This document shows positions 1-7,166 of a stretch of DNA of 8,283 nt, piece by piece; position 1 is the stretch's first letter; each line of letters begins with the position of its first letter. The position numbers and the translations under genes are program-made. Source of the DNA: Desulfobacteraceae bacterium. Its GTDB lineage: Bacteria; Desulfobacterota; Desulfobacteria; Desulfobacterales; DAOWNP01. Under the pieces are notes generated by a model. That model was not told the origin of the DNA. It saw only the letters and a list, made by a program, of their open reading frames with translations, and searched no databases. The stretch spans positions 1 through 8,283 of the forward strand of contig DAOWNP010000096.1 in the NCBI GenBank assembly GCA_030642545.1, in the 5' to 3' direction.

Positions 1-930
1 AGGCAGACAAAGCCCCGATATATTGCCTCTTAAAAACCCCATTATATTAAGCCCTGCTTTTATTGATGTTTTAAAATGAGCAGTACCTTTTACCTGGTCC
101 ATATGATGAAGATAGTAAGGTACAACTTGTATTTGCACCAGCTTTTCCAAAAGATCTTTCATAACTGTCGAATCATCATTTATGTTTTTAAGAAGAACTG
201 ACTGATTTCCTAAAAATATACCTGCATCTGTAACAAGTTTGCAGGCAGTTTCAGCTTCTTTGGTTATTTCAAATGGATGATTAAAATGAGTAATAATATA
301 TAGCGGCTGATATCTTTTTAAAACAGATATAAGATTTTTTGTTATCCTTTGAGGCAGAGTACATAGTATTCGTGAATGTATTCTTATAACTTTAACATGG
401 GGAATATAACTAATGCGGTCTAAAATTGTCTTTAGAGAATCATTGCTAAGTAATAAAGGATCCCCTCCTGATAAAATAACTTCATTTATTGAACTGTTTT
501 TTGAAATATACTCAAGACCTCTTTTAATGGTTGTTGCGGTAACAGCAGATTTTAAACCTATTCGTCTTTTTCTCATGCAAAACCTGCAATACATGGCACA
601 CCTGTTTGAAACAAGAAAAATCACTCTTGCCGGATATCTGTGTATAATATTTTCAACAGGAGACTGAAGGTTTTCATTTAACGGGTCATCAGAGGTATAT
701 TCACAAAGGTCTAATTCAGATACAGATGGGACAGCCTGCAACCATAAGGGATCATTCTCTTTGACAATAAGAGATAGATAATAAGGGTTTATAAGCATGG
801 GATATTTTTTAATAACAGGACTTAAAAATAAATCATTGTTATTAAAAAACTTTGATAGCTGTTTATTTGTAGTAATACTATTATTTAAAAGATGTTTCCA
901 GTTTTTATAACTTTTGCCACTATAATTCAT
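1..930 (-). CDS. KamA/EpmB-family radical SAM aminomutase-like protein (3' end cut by window)
   Basis: An open frame of 310 codons runs from an ATG at 930 to the window edge without a stop; the C-terminus is missing. The radical SAM cluster motif CAMYCRFC has its cysteines at residues 111, 115 and 118, preceded by HRYPARV (97-103) as in lysine 2,3-aminomutases. SGGDPL (154-159), THFNHP (214-219), GNQSVLL (241-247) and PYYLHHMDQVKGTAHF (271-286) are also family motifs. Asp278 aligns with a substrate-binding Asp of lysine 2,3-aminomutase, and the LHHMDQVKGTAHF stretch resembles the EpmB (YjeK) form. The family moves an alpha-amino group to the beta position using a 4Fe-4S cluster, SAM and PLP. 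The PLP-binding PGGGGK region would lie beyond the window. Free lysine and EF-P lysine are both possible substrates and I cannot choose. The start is fixed by an in-frame TAA four codons upstream. No Shine-Dalgarno precedes it. Confidence 0.92.
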   Translation of the reverse strand, partial: MNYSGKSYKNWKHLLNNSITTNKQLSKFFNNNDLFLSPVIKKYPMLINPYYLSLIVKENDPLWLQAVPSVSELDLCEYTSDDPLNENLQSPVENIIHRYPARVIFLVSNRCAMYCRFCMRKRRIGLKSAVTATTIKRGLEYISKNSSINEVILSGGDPLLLSNDSLKTILDRISYIPHVKVIRIHSRILCTLPQRITKNLISVLKRYQPLYIITHFNHPFEITKEAETACKLVTDAGIFLGNQSVLLKNINDDSTVMKDLLEKLVQIQVVPYYLHHMDQVKGTAHFKTSIKAGLNIMGFLRGNISGLCLP

Positions 931-933
931 AAA

Positions 934-957
934 AACTGATTATAGTTATAATCAGTT
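934..957. promoter_or_regulatory. Perfect palindrome overlapping the -10 and spacer; candidate operator
   Basis: The arm AACTGATTATA (934-944) is followed by the 2-base centre GT and the exact inverted copy TATAATCAGTT (947-957). The 24-bp site covers the -10 box and most of the -10/-35 spacer, and ends three bases before the start codon. This is where a dimeric repressor would block polymerase. I cannot match it to a named regulator family. An RNA hairpin is less likely, because most of the palindrome should lie upstream of the transcript start. Confidence 0.55.
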
Positions 958-965
958 AATGTCAA
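939..965 (-). promoter_or_regulatory. Sigma-70-like promoter of the aminomutase-family gene, probably leaderless
   Basis: On the minus strand TTGACA (960-965) and TATAAT (939-944) both match the hexamer consensus exactly, with a 15-bp spacer that is slightly short. Only eight bases (931-938) separate the -10 from the ATG at 930, so transcription should begin at or within a few bases of the start codon. That agrees with the absence of a ribosome binding site. The short spacer could make the promoter weak or activator-dependent. Confidence 0.6.
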
Positions 966-985
966 GATTGATCTTTTTATAAACC

Positions 986-1087
986 GTCACATAAATAATT
1001 TCACTGCGTTATCTGCCTACGATATACAATTAGTATTATCTCCTCTCTAGCCTTGTGCCAATTTTTAAAATCAGATAATTATGTGAC
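986..1087. repeat. 102-bp segment with 9-bp terminal inverted repeats; MITE-like candidate
   Basis: GTCACATAA at 986-994 is exactly inverted as TTATGTGAC at 1079-1087. Inside the left end, around 1004-1021, the sequence is less AT-rich than its surroundings. The segment lies between the regulator's stop and the aminomutase promoter and encodes no credible protein. The short matched ends and distinct base composition suggest a miniature transposable element or a remnant. No clear target-site duplication flanks it, and 9-bp inverted matches can arise by chance in AT-rich DNA. Outside this segment and the promoter, the gap 931-1109 shows nothing else. Confidence 0.3.
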
Positions 1088-1109
1088 AATCTATATAACA
1101 AAAGAACTT

Positions 1110-2963
1110 TTATGTTTTTATATCTAATTTTTTTATTTTTCTAAACAGTGTCTTTCTTGATATATTCAATTGATCTGCCGCTATATTTTTTTTCCCATCA
1201 CATAGTTTTAAGGTGTTTATAATTATTACTTTTTCAAAATTATTTAAATTTGTCTGAAGATCCAAGTCATTACTAATATTTTTACTTACATTTTTACTTA
1301 CATTTTGACTACTTTTATCTATATCTTTTTGCTTAGAAGGTAAATCAAGAAAATCAATATTTTTTACAGCAAGATAGCGTTGTATAACATTTTGCAGTTC
1401 CCTTACATTACCCGGCCAGTCATAAGTTATAAAAGCCTCCATAACATTACCCGGTAATGTTGAAATACCTTGAGCTGAATATATAGATAAAAAATAATCA
1501 AGTAAAAGAGGAAGATCTTCTTTACGTTTCCTTAAAGGAGGAATTTCAATAGGTATTATGTGTATTCTGTAAAAAAAATCTTCCCTCATTTTGCCTTCAC
1601 GACAAGACTGAATTAAATTTCTGTTAGTTGCTGAAATAATTCTAAAATCTGACTGCAGGTTTGATACTCCACCCACAGGGATGTACCCTCCTCCTTCAAG
1701 AGCACGAAGAAGTTTTGCCTGTATGCTATTACTAAGCTCTCCTATTTCATCTAAAAACAGTGTTCCTCCATCTGCAATATCAAGATAACCTTTTTTATCT
1801 TTATAAGCTCCGGTAAATGCACCTTTTTTATGTCCAAAGAACTCACTTTCCAGTAAATTATCAGGAATTGCAGCAGAATTTACCGTTACAAATTTTTTAT
1901 TTGAACGGCTGCTAATATCATGCACTGCCCTTGCTACAAGCTCTTTTCCGGTACCAGATTCCCCGTAAATTACTACATTTGCATGGGTTGCTGCAGCATT
2001 TAAGATAAGCTCATATACCTCCTGCATGGCAGAACTTTTACCAATAATATCTCTGAATCGATACCTGTCTTTAATAGAAGACCTAAGACTTATATTTTCC
2101 CTTCTCAAATGCTCAGTCTCTTCCTGCATACAGATTTCTTTTAATTTATTTTCTGTAATATCTCTTATCCATAGTAATACTGTGGGTCTGCCTTGCCAGG
2201 ATAATCTATTTGCTCTTCCCTCTATCCAGATTTCTCTGTTATCTTTTCTCTTCCATCTTGCCTGAAAAAATCTTTCGGCACATATTCCATTTTCAAGAGC
2301 TTCATACATTTCAAGAAAATATACTTTATAATCATCTGCAACAAGCTCAATGATATCTTTATTAAGCAACTGCTTAGAGTCGTCATACCCACAAATTGAA
2401 GAAAAAACATTATTTGTAAATAAAACCTTGCTGTTTCTAAAAAACATCACTCCTTCTGTCATACGTTCTGTAAAAATATTATATAATGCTTCATTTTCTT
2501 TTAAATTATTTTCAGCCTTTTTTTTATCGGTCATATCAAGGCCCATACCGACAAGATAAAGAGTACCAGCTATTTGTGCACAAACACCTGTAAAAAAATA
2601 AGGAATAAATCGTCCATCTTTGGTTTTTATTTCAGCTTCAACAGTACCTCTTCCTTCTGCAAATGCATTTTTTACAGCTTCTTCTACCTTTATTAAATCA
2701 TTACCTTCAAACAGATCTTCAGCTTTTAATTTATATGTCTCTTTTGCAGAATAACCCAATACGGTTTCAACATTTGTATTCCATTTATAAGCTCTGTATT
2801 GACTATCAAAAAGATAAAAAAGACCTGGCAGTCCAAGTATTAACATTTCAAAGAACTGATTTCTTTTTTGAAATGTATGAATATCCTGATTAAGTACTTG
2901 AATTTTTTTACTAAGTTCTTCTACATTTTTTATAAGTTCAGCCTTTTTAATCTCTTTGGTCAT
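1110..2963 (-). CDS. Sigma-54-dependent transcriptional regulator, PAS-PAS-AAA+-Fis HTH
   Basis: This 617-residue protein is a complete enhancer-binding protein. A coiled-coil-like N-terminus (about 5-38) precedes PAS domain 1 (about 39-148) and PAS domain 2 (about 158-276). The AAA+ domain spans about 305-535, with Walker A GESGTGK (334-340), an intact GAFTGA sigma-54 contact loop (381-386), Walker B TLFLDEIGEL (401-410), an ATNR sensor region (445-448) and WPGNVREL (516-523). A Fis-type helix-turn-helix ends the protein (about 580-612). It should bind upstream sites and use ATP to open sigma-54 promoters. Having PAS domains and no response-regulator receiver, it probably senses a small molecule directly, though I see no residue that reveals the ligand. 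The start has a good AAGGTG ribosome site (2969-2974). The acyl-CoA ligase gene lies 65 bp upstream on the same strand. No terminator hairpin is evident after the stop. Confidence 0.95.
   Translation of the reverse strand: MTKEIKKAELIKNVEELSKKIQVLNQDIHTFQKRNQFFEMLILGLPGLFYLFDSQYRAYKWNTNVETVLGYSAKETYKLKAEDLFEGNDLIKVEEAVKNAFAEGRGTVEAEIKTKDGRFIPYFFTGVCAQIAGTLYLVGMGLDMTDKKKAENNLKENEALYNIFTERMTEGVMFFRNSKVLFTNNVFSSICGYDDSKQLLNKDIIELVADDYKVYFLEMYEALENGICAERFFQARWKRKDNREIWIEGRANRLSWQGRPTVLLWIRDITENKLKEICMQEETEHLRRENISLRSSIKDRYRFRDIIGKSSAMQEVYELILNAAATHANVVIYGESGTGKELVARAVHDISSRSNKKFVTVNSAAIPDNLLESEFFGHKKGAFTGAYKDKKGYLDIADGGTLFLDEIGELSNSIQAKLLRALEGGGYIPVGGVSNLQSDFRIISATNRNLIQSCREGKMREDFFYRIHIIPIEIPPLRKRKEDLPLLLDYFLSIYSAQGISTLPGNVMEAFITYDWPGNVRELQNVIQRYLAVKNIDFLDLPSKQKDIDKSSQNVSKNVSKNISNDLDLQTNLNNFEKVIIINTLKLCDGKKNIAADQLNISRKTLFRKIKKLDIKT
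1279..1302. repeat. Two tandem 12-bp repeats inside the regulator gene
   Basis: TTTTTACTTACA occurs twice in succession (1279-1290 and 1291-1302). On the coding strand it gives the repeated residues VSKN within the stretch SQNVSKNVSKNIS (about residues 552-564). This is the flexible linker between the AAA+ domain and the DNA-binding domain. The unit is a multiple of three, so copy-number changes would alter linker length without breaking the frame. Confidence 0.7.
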
Positions 2964-3028
2964 AAAAACACCTTAAATAAAAATATTACTGTATTCACAA
3001 AACACCACACCTGTTATAAAATATAAAA

Positions 3029-4585
3029 TTATTCTGTAAACTCTTTTGAATACTTTTCTTTTAATTTGGATTTAATAACCTTATTTGTGGCTGTTAAAGG
3101 TAATTCTTTTACAATTTTAACATGTTTTGGATATTTAAATTTTGATATACGTCCTGATAAAAAAGCCATTATTTCTTCTTTTATAAGTGTTATGCCAGGA
3201 ACGGGTACAATTAAAGCCAGGCCAGCCTCACCCCATTTTTGATCATAAACACCTATTATAGATACAAGAGATATCTTTGGATGTTTCATAAGATGTTGTT
3301 CAACTTCTATGGGATACACCCATTCTCCACCAGAACGATACATGTCACCTGTTCTTTCAACAACATAAAAAAATCTTTCCTCATCCATATAACCAATATC
3401 ACCTGTATGCAATACCCCATCTACAATTGTTCTGTCTGTAATTTCAGGCATATTCCAATAACAACTCATAAGAGTAGGCCCTGTTGTAACTATTTCACCT
3501 ATTTCACCTGGATTGAGCTTTTTACCGAGAGGATCCTCAATCCAGGCATTTGTAAAACAGCCTGTTTTACCTACTGATCCAATTTTTCGATAAACATCTT
3601 CCTTTGGTACAATCATCATAGCAGAATTTTCAGTAAGACCAAAACCATATTGCAATAACAACCCCTTTTCTCCTAATTCATGAATAAGAGAGGGAAATAC
3701 CTTCTCACCTGCACTCAAAACAACTCTCACGCTGCTAATATCTATTTCATCAATTCTGCCTGTATTTAATATCTTTTTCCACAAGGACGGTAATGCTAAA
3801 ATAACTGTTGGTTTATAAATATCTATATCATCTACAAATTTTTCAGGTTTAAACTCACTTCTTAGTATTATGGTTACAGCATTAAATATAGATGGAATAG
3901 CAACAGCAAAAAGCCCTCCTGAATGATACATGGGAATTTGAGATAAGATCCTGTCACCTTCACGGGTTTGGATATATTCACCAATCTGATATGACCTGTA
4001 ATAAACCGACCCATGGGACATAACTGCCCCTTTCGGATTACCTGTAACACCTGATGTATAAATTATAACAAGCGGGTCATCTAAACAGATATTGGTATTT
4101 ATTTCCGGTTCATCAATAGACATGCCCAAAAAAGAATCACTATATTTTATTTTTTTTAAAAAAGATTCCTTTTTTATATTATTTCCTACCTGAATAAAAT
4201 TATCAGAAGAAATTTTTACAAAGTCATGAACAGACAATATTTCTTCTAAAAAAATATTTTGAAAAAAAAGAATCTTTGCTCCGCAATCATTAATCTGAAA
4301 CTCTAACTCAGGCTTGATAAGCCTGCAGTTTAATGGAACAAAAACAGCACCAATTTTAGCTGCTGCAAAAAAAATTTCAAAAAACTCAACACAATTATTT
4401 AAAAGAACACAAATTCTATCCCCAAAACCAATTCCTTTACTACAAAGCAAGCTTACACAACGATTAACACCATTATTTAATTCTTTATAGGAAAAAAGCC
4501 TGTCCTCAAAAATAAGTGCTGTCTTGTCAGGAGAAATCAAATTTCGTTTAGAAATTATTCTACCAACATTCCAACTTATAGACAT
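3029..4585 (-). CDS. AMP-forming acyl-CoA synthetase/ligase family protein
   Basis: This 518-residue protein is full length for the ANL superfamily, which adenylates a carboxylic acid with ATP and then forms the CoA thioester. It carries the phosphate-binding motif YTSGVTGNPKG (176-186), HSGG (221-224), YGFGLTE (313-319), HTGD with Asp396 (393-396), the hinge region ERTGDMYRSGGEWVYP (410-425) and the C-terminal motif LPLTATNKVIKSKLKE (495-510). Lys502 is the expected catalytic lysine of the adenylation step, but the usual preceding glycine is Asn501. A medium- or long-chain fatty acid or an aromatic acid is possible; the sequence does not fix the substrate. The start has GGAG at 4594-4597, eight bases upstream of the ATG. 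The downstream gene is the sigma-54 regulator, which may respond to the ligase's substrate or product (inference). No thiolase, dehydrogenase or hydratase gene accompanies it here. Confidence 0.93.
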   Translation of the reverse strand: MSISWNVGRIISKRNLISPDKTALIFEDRLFSYKELNNGVNRCVSLLCSKGIGFGDRICVLLNNCVEFFEIFFAAAKIGAVFVPLNCRLIKPELEFQINDCGAKILFFQNIFLEEILSVHDFVKISSDNFIQVGNNIKKESFLKKIKYSDSFLGMSIDEPEINTNICLDDPLVIIYTSGVTGNPKGAVMSHGSVYYRSYQIGEYIQTREGDRILSQIPMYHSGGLFAVAIPSIFNAVTIILRSEFKPEKFVDDIDIYKPTVILALPSLWKKILNTGRIDEIDISSVRVVLSAGEKVFPSLIHELGEKGLLLQYGFGLTENSAMMIVPKEDVYRKIGSVGKTGCFTNAWIEDPLGKKLNPGEIGEIVTTGPTLMSCYWNMPEITDRTIVDGVLHTGDIGYMDEERFFYVVERTGDMYRSGGEWVYPIEVEQHLMKHPKISLVSIIGVYDQKWGEAGLALIVPVPGITLIKEEIMAFLSGRISKFKYPKHVKIVKELPLTATNKVIKSKLKEKYSKEFTE

Positions 4586-4742
4586 AATTTAATCTCCATA
4601 AACAGCTATATTAAAAAAATAAAAAAAACCTTAAACTTTGTTTTGATAACAAACTCATTAACAGTAGCATTGTCTAATAGTTTTAATTCACAATTTATAG
4701 TTCATAATACAATTTCAAATAAAAAACGAGTAAATAAAAAAA
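4586..4742. other. Intergenic region between the synthase-like gene and the ligase gene
   Basis: These 157 AT-rich bases should hold the promoter of the ligase gene and the 3' end of the upstream operon. A small inverted repeat TTTGTT-N5-AACAAA lies at 4637-4653, about 50 bp before the ligase start, and could be a protein-binding site. I find no convincing -35/-10 pair, no sigma-54 GG-N10-GC signature and no stable GC-rich terminator hairpin, so read-through from the upstream genes cannot be excluded. Confidence 0.35.
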
Positions 4743-6302
4743 TTAATTCCAGTATTTCCAACCCTGCATGTAGTAATCAAGTATTACCGGTTTGTCAAGG
4801 GTACTTAATTTTGTCTCTTTTTTATTTAAATCTTTTGGAAATACAAATGCCTTGCTTAATATCTTATTATCAATATACTTAGTGTTGATGTCTATTCTAA
4901 GAAAAGTTTTCTCTATTTCGGATTTTGCTGCCATAATAAATCCCCAGTCTCCAAAAGACGGGATATATACATGGTAAGGATAGGTTATAAAATTTGCAGA
5001 ACTAATTGTATTATTAATGCACCAAAAAGCATTTTTTGCAAAAAATGGGCTGGTTGCCTGACATATAAAAACACCATCTTTTGAAAGTATTTTTGAAACA
5101 AGAGAGTAAAATTCTTTACTGTACATCCTGGCAAGAGCTGTGTTATTTGGATCAGGAAGGTCTGAAATTATTATGTCATATATACTGGTTTGATTTTTAA
5201 CAAATATAAATGCATCTCTGTTTATTATTTTTACCCGCCGGTTATTCAAACTATTCTTATTTATTTTTTTCAGATGATGATTTTTTTTTGAAATTCTTAT
5301 TATTTCAGGATCAATATCAACTATAACAATTTTTTCAACATCAGGATATTTTAATATTTCCCTTACACAAAGTCCATCACCACCACCTAATATAAGTATA
5401 TTTTTTAGAGACTTTGCAAATGTAAATGGAATATGAATAATAGATTCGTGATACCGGTATTCATCTATTGTTGAGAACTGAAGATTACCATCTAAAAACA
5501 TCCTGATATCTTCTTTGTTTTTAGTTAAAACTATTTTCTGAAATTTGGTCTGTTTTGAAAATATAATTCTATCCTGATAAAGACCTTTAGAAAATTGTTC
5601 AAGCAAATAGCCTGAAAAAGTAAATGTTAAAATTAAAAACAGAGTTACTATGGCAGCTGAAATAAAACAGAGCTTTTTTCTGTTGTTTTCTAATTTATCT
5701 TGAAAACACCATAAATTTAAAAACCCAAGCCCCATATTAACAATTCCAAAAAACAAACTGCTTTTAAATATACCGAGCACAGGAAGAAGAATAAAAGGAA
5801 AAGCTATTGTAGCAAGTAATGCTCCTAAATAGTCTAAAGAAAGTACATTTGAAATGTTAATTTTAAGAGGATAATATTTTTCCATTATCCTTGTAAGAAG
5901 AGGAATTTCAAGACCTATAAGCAGCCCTATGGCAAGAATCAGGCATACCATTACAGGATAATAAATATCAGTAAAGGAGTAACAAAAATACAAAACAGGT
6001 ATACAGATTCCTCCCAAACAACCCAAGAGAATTTCTATACCTATAAACCATGAAAAAAGATCTGTTTTTATTTTTCTTGAAACATAAGATCCCATTCCCA
6101 TTGCAGCCATATACAAACCAATTGTAATGGAAAATTGTTTGATGCTGTCTCCTAAAAAATAGGATGACGCTGTACTGATTAACAACTCATAGATTATGGA
6201 ACAAAGTCCTGCAAGAAAGATGGAAACAATAAGTACAAAAATCTCTTTACTGACTATCCCCTTTTTTTTTGTATTAAAAAAATTTGTCGCATGAACAATC
6301 AT
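4743..6302 (-). CDS. Membrane-fused spermidine synthase-like aminopropyltransferase family protein
   Basis: This 519-residue protein joins two parts. Residues about 21-232 form roughly seven hydrophobic helices, including the stretch FLAGLCSIIYELL (29-41) typical of membrane-fused synthases. Residues about 240-450 form a spermidine synthase-type Rossmann domain, with DGNLQFS (271-277), DEYRYHE (280-286), the nucleotide-binding GGGDG (306-310), VDIDPE (328-333) and the active-site loop SDLPDPNN (380-387). Classical SpeE transfers aminopropyl from decarboxylated SAM to putrescine, with a DSTDP-type loop often followed by GPA. Here that loop differs, so the acceptor may not be putrescine. A tail of about 70 residues follows. 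The ATG overlaps the preceding gene's stop (ATGA), with only a GGTGGG stretch two bases upstream, so translation is probably coupled. I see no S-adenosylmethionine decarboxylase in the window. Confidence 0.88.
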   Translation of the reverse strand: MIVHATNFFNTKKKGIVSKEIFVLIVSIFLAGLCSIIYELLISTASSYFLGDSIKQFSITIGLYMAAMGMGSYVSRKIKTDLFSWFIGIEILLGCLGGICIPVLYFCYSFTDIYYPVMVCLILAIGLLIGLEIPLLTRIMEKYYPLKINISNVLSLDYLGALLATIAFPFILLPVLGIFKSSLFFGIVNMGLGFLNLWCFQDKLENNRKKLCFISAAIVTLFLILTFTFSGYLLEQFSKGLYQDRIIFSKQTKFQKIVLTKNKEDIRMFLDGNLQFSTIDEYRYHESIIHIPFTFAKSLKNILILGGGDGLCVREILKYPDVEKIVIVDIDPEIIRISKKNHHLKKINKNSLNNRRVKIINRDAFIFVKNQTSIYDIIISDLPDPNNTALARMYSKEFYSLVSKILSKDGVFICQATSPFFAKNAFWCINNTISSANFITYPYHVYIPSFGDWGFIMAAKSEIEKTFLRIDINTKYIDNKILSKAFVFPKDLNKKETKLSTLDKPVILDYYMQGWKYWN

Positions 6303-6538
6303 TTCCCACCATGAGGGCCACCGCCTATATGTGAAGGCCCGCCAATGCTGCCTCCTCTTATACTTTGCCCTGGATAAAAATAGTTACCTCCTCCAAAAAA
6401 AATTGAAGGCCTTGTTGAATATCCATGCCTGTAACCGGCATAGCCACAACCTCTTAAACTTATTGATAAAATATAAAAATAAAACAGGAATAGAATAACA
6501 ATAAACACCAAGCTTACACTACCTTTATCATTTGCCAT
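6299..6538 (-). CDS. 79-residue membrane-anchored Gly/His-rich small protein
   Basis: The protein has a short charged N-terminus, one hydrophobic helix (about residues 8-28) and a tail rich in Gly, Tyr, Ser and His (30-79). The tail includes RGCGYAGYRHGY (29-40), FFGGGNYFYPG (47-57) and a Gly/His-rich end. I do not recognise a family. The tail is low complexity and probably unstructured, on one face of the membrane. A clear AGGAG (6544-6548) lies five bases before the ATG, inside the 12-bp gap after the upstream gene. The stop overlaps the start of the synthase-like gene by four bases. That spacing and overlap, plus the strong ribosome site, argue that it is a real gene and a partner of its neighbours. 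A single Cys and three His might bind metal, but no defined motif is present. Confidence 0.8.
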   Translation of the reverse strand: MANDKGSVSLVFIVILFLFYFYILSISLRGCGYAGYRHGYSTRPSIFFGGGNYFYPGQSIRGGSIGGPSHIGGGPHGGK

Positions 6539-6550
6539 GACTGCTCCTGA

Positions 6551-7111
6551 CTATTTGGTTTCAAGTGACTCTAATTTACCTGTAATTGTTTGATTTAGTA
6601 TTTCGTTTAATATTGCTCCAAAAATTATGGCAAGTATTCCAATAATTAAAAAACCCAGAGCACTGCCTATTTTACGTTTTACTGAAACATATATTGAGTT
6701 TTGAACTCTTGGAGCTTTATCTGATGATATTTTTAGATAATACGTTCCTTTTTCCAAATTTATTTTCATACTGCTTTCTGTAACAGATTCGCTCCAGCTG
6801 CCATCGGAATCATAACCTGACTCTTTCCACAACTCTTTTCCAAATGAAAAAAGGTATTTTTTATTTTGGTCTAAAACTTCACAGGTTAAAAAGCTCCAGT
6901 CTTTATTATTTCTGATAGATTGCCTAATCCATATTTTATAAACAGAATTATTTTTTTTTACAGAAACAGGACCTACAATTCCACCTTCAGGTAAAAGTTT
7001 TTTTGATATTTCCTTACCTGTGGAGAAATTTAAAATAAAAGAGGTTATTAAACTAACTACTCCAAATATCATTATACTTATAGCTATTATTGAAAGCTGC
7101 TTTTTCCACAT
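6551..7111 (-). CDS. Two-helix membrane protein with an extracytoplasmic beta-rich domain
   Basis: The 186-residue protein has a hydrophobic helix at about 6-28, a polar domain of about 115 residues, a second helix at about 149-171 and a short tail. The domain carries DWSFLTCEVLD (71-81), a GYDSDGSWSESV stretch (99-110) and LEKGTYYLKIS (119-129), a pattern suggesting a beta-sandwich like small ligand- or partner-binding modules. The positive residues before helix 1 (KK) and the placing of both helices favour an external domain between two anchors. I do not recognise a named family. The chosen ATG at 7111 has GGAGAG just upstream (7115-7120). A TTG at 7123 would add four residues but overlaps that ribosome site. 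The upstream DUF350 gene ends 55 bp away and the next gene starts 12 bp downstream, consistent with one operon. Confidence 0.82.
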   Translation of the reverse strand: MWKKQLSIIAISIMIFGVVSLITSFILNFSTGKEISKKLLPEGGIVGPVSVKKNNSVYKIWIRQSIRNNKDWSFLTCEVLDQNKKYLFSFGKELWKESGYDSDGSWSESVTESSMKINLEKGTYYLKISSDKAPRVQNSIYVSVKRKIGSALGFLIIGILAIIFGAILNEILNQTITGKLESLETK

Positions 7112-7166
7112 ATTTCTCTCCAAAAAAATATCAGGCAGAAGGAATAATCTAAAAAAAGAAAAGCCC

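Noticed and set aside
413..667. Plus-strand open frame of 84 codons
   Set aside because: It lies antisense within the aminomutase-family gene, which has clear radical SAM motifs on the minus strand.
1046..1060. Sigma-54-like TGGCAC on the minus strand upstream of the aminomutase-family gene
   Set aside because: The -24 half matches but the base pair expected at -12 is GA rather than GC, and a far better sigma-70-like promoter lies closer to the gene.
2026..2893. Several short open frames on both strands within the regulator gene
   Set aside because: They are out-of-frame shadows of a gene with complete PAS and AAA+ motifs, and none shows a recognisable protein.
2988..3016. Possible terminator hairpin between the ligase and regulator genes
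   Set aside because: Only about four base pairs form (AACA with TGTT) and there is no T-run directly after it.
3239..3577. Plus-strand open frame of 112 codons
   Set aside because: It is antisense to the conserved C-terminal half of the ligase; its His/Tyr/Thr-rich composition is typical of a shadow frame.
4643..4977. Two plus-strand open frames over the 3' end of the synthase-like gene and the adjacent gap
   Set aside because: They have low-complexity products and no recognisable domain, and both overlap a conserved gene on the other strand.
7112..7123. TTG start four codons upstream of the chosen start of the two-helix protein
   Set aside because: The TTG overlaps the GGAGAG ribosome site that is properly spaced for the ATG at 7111.
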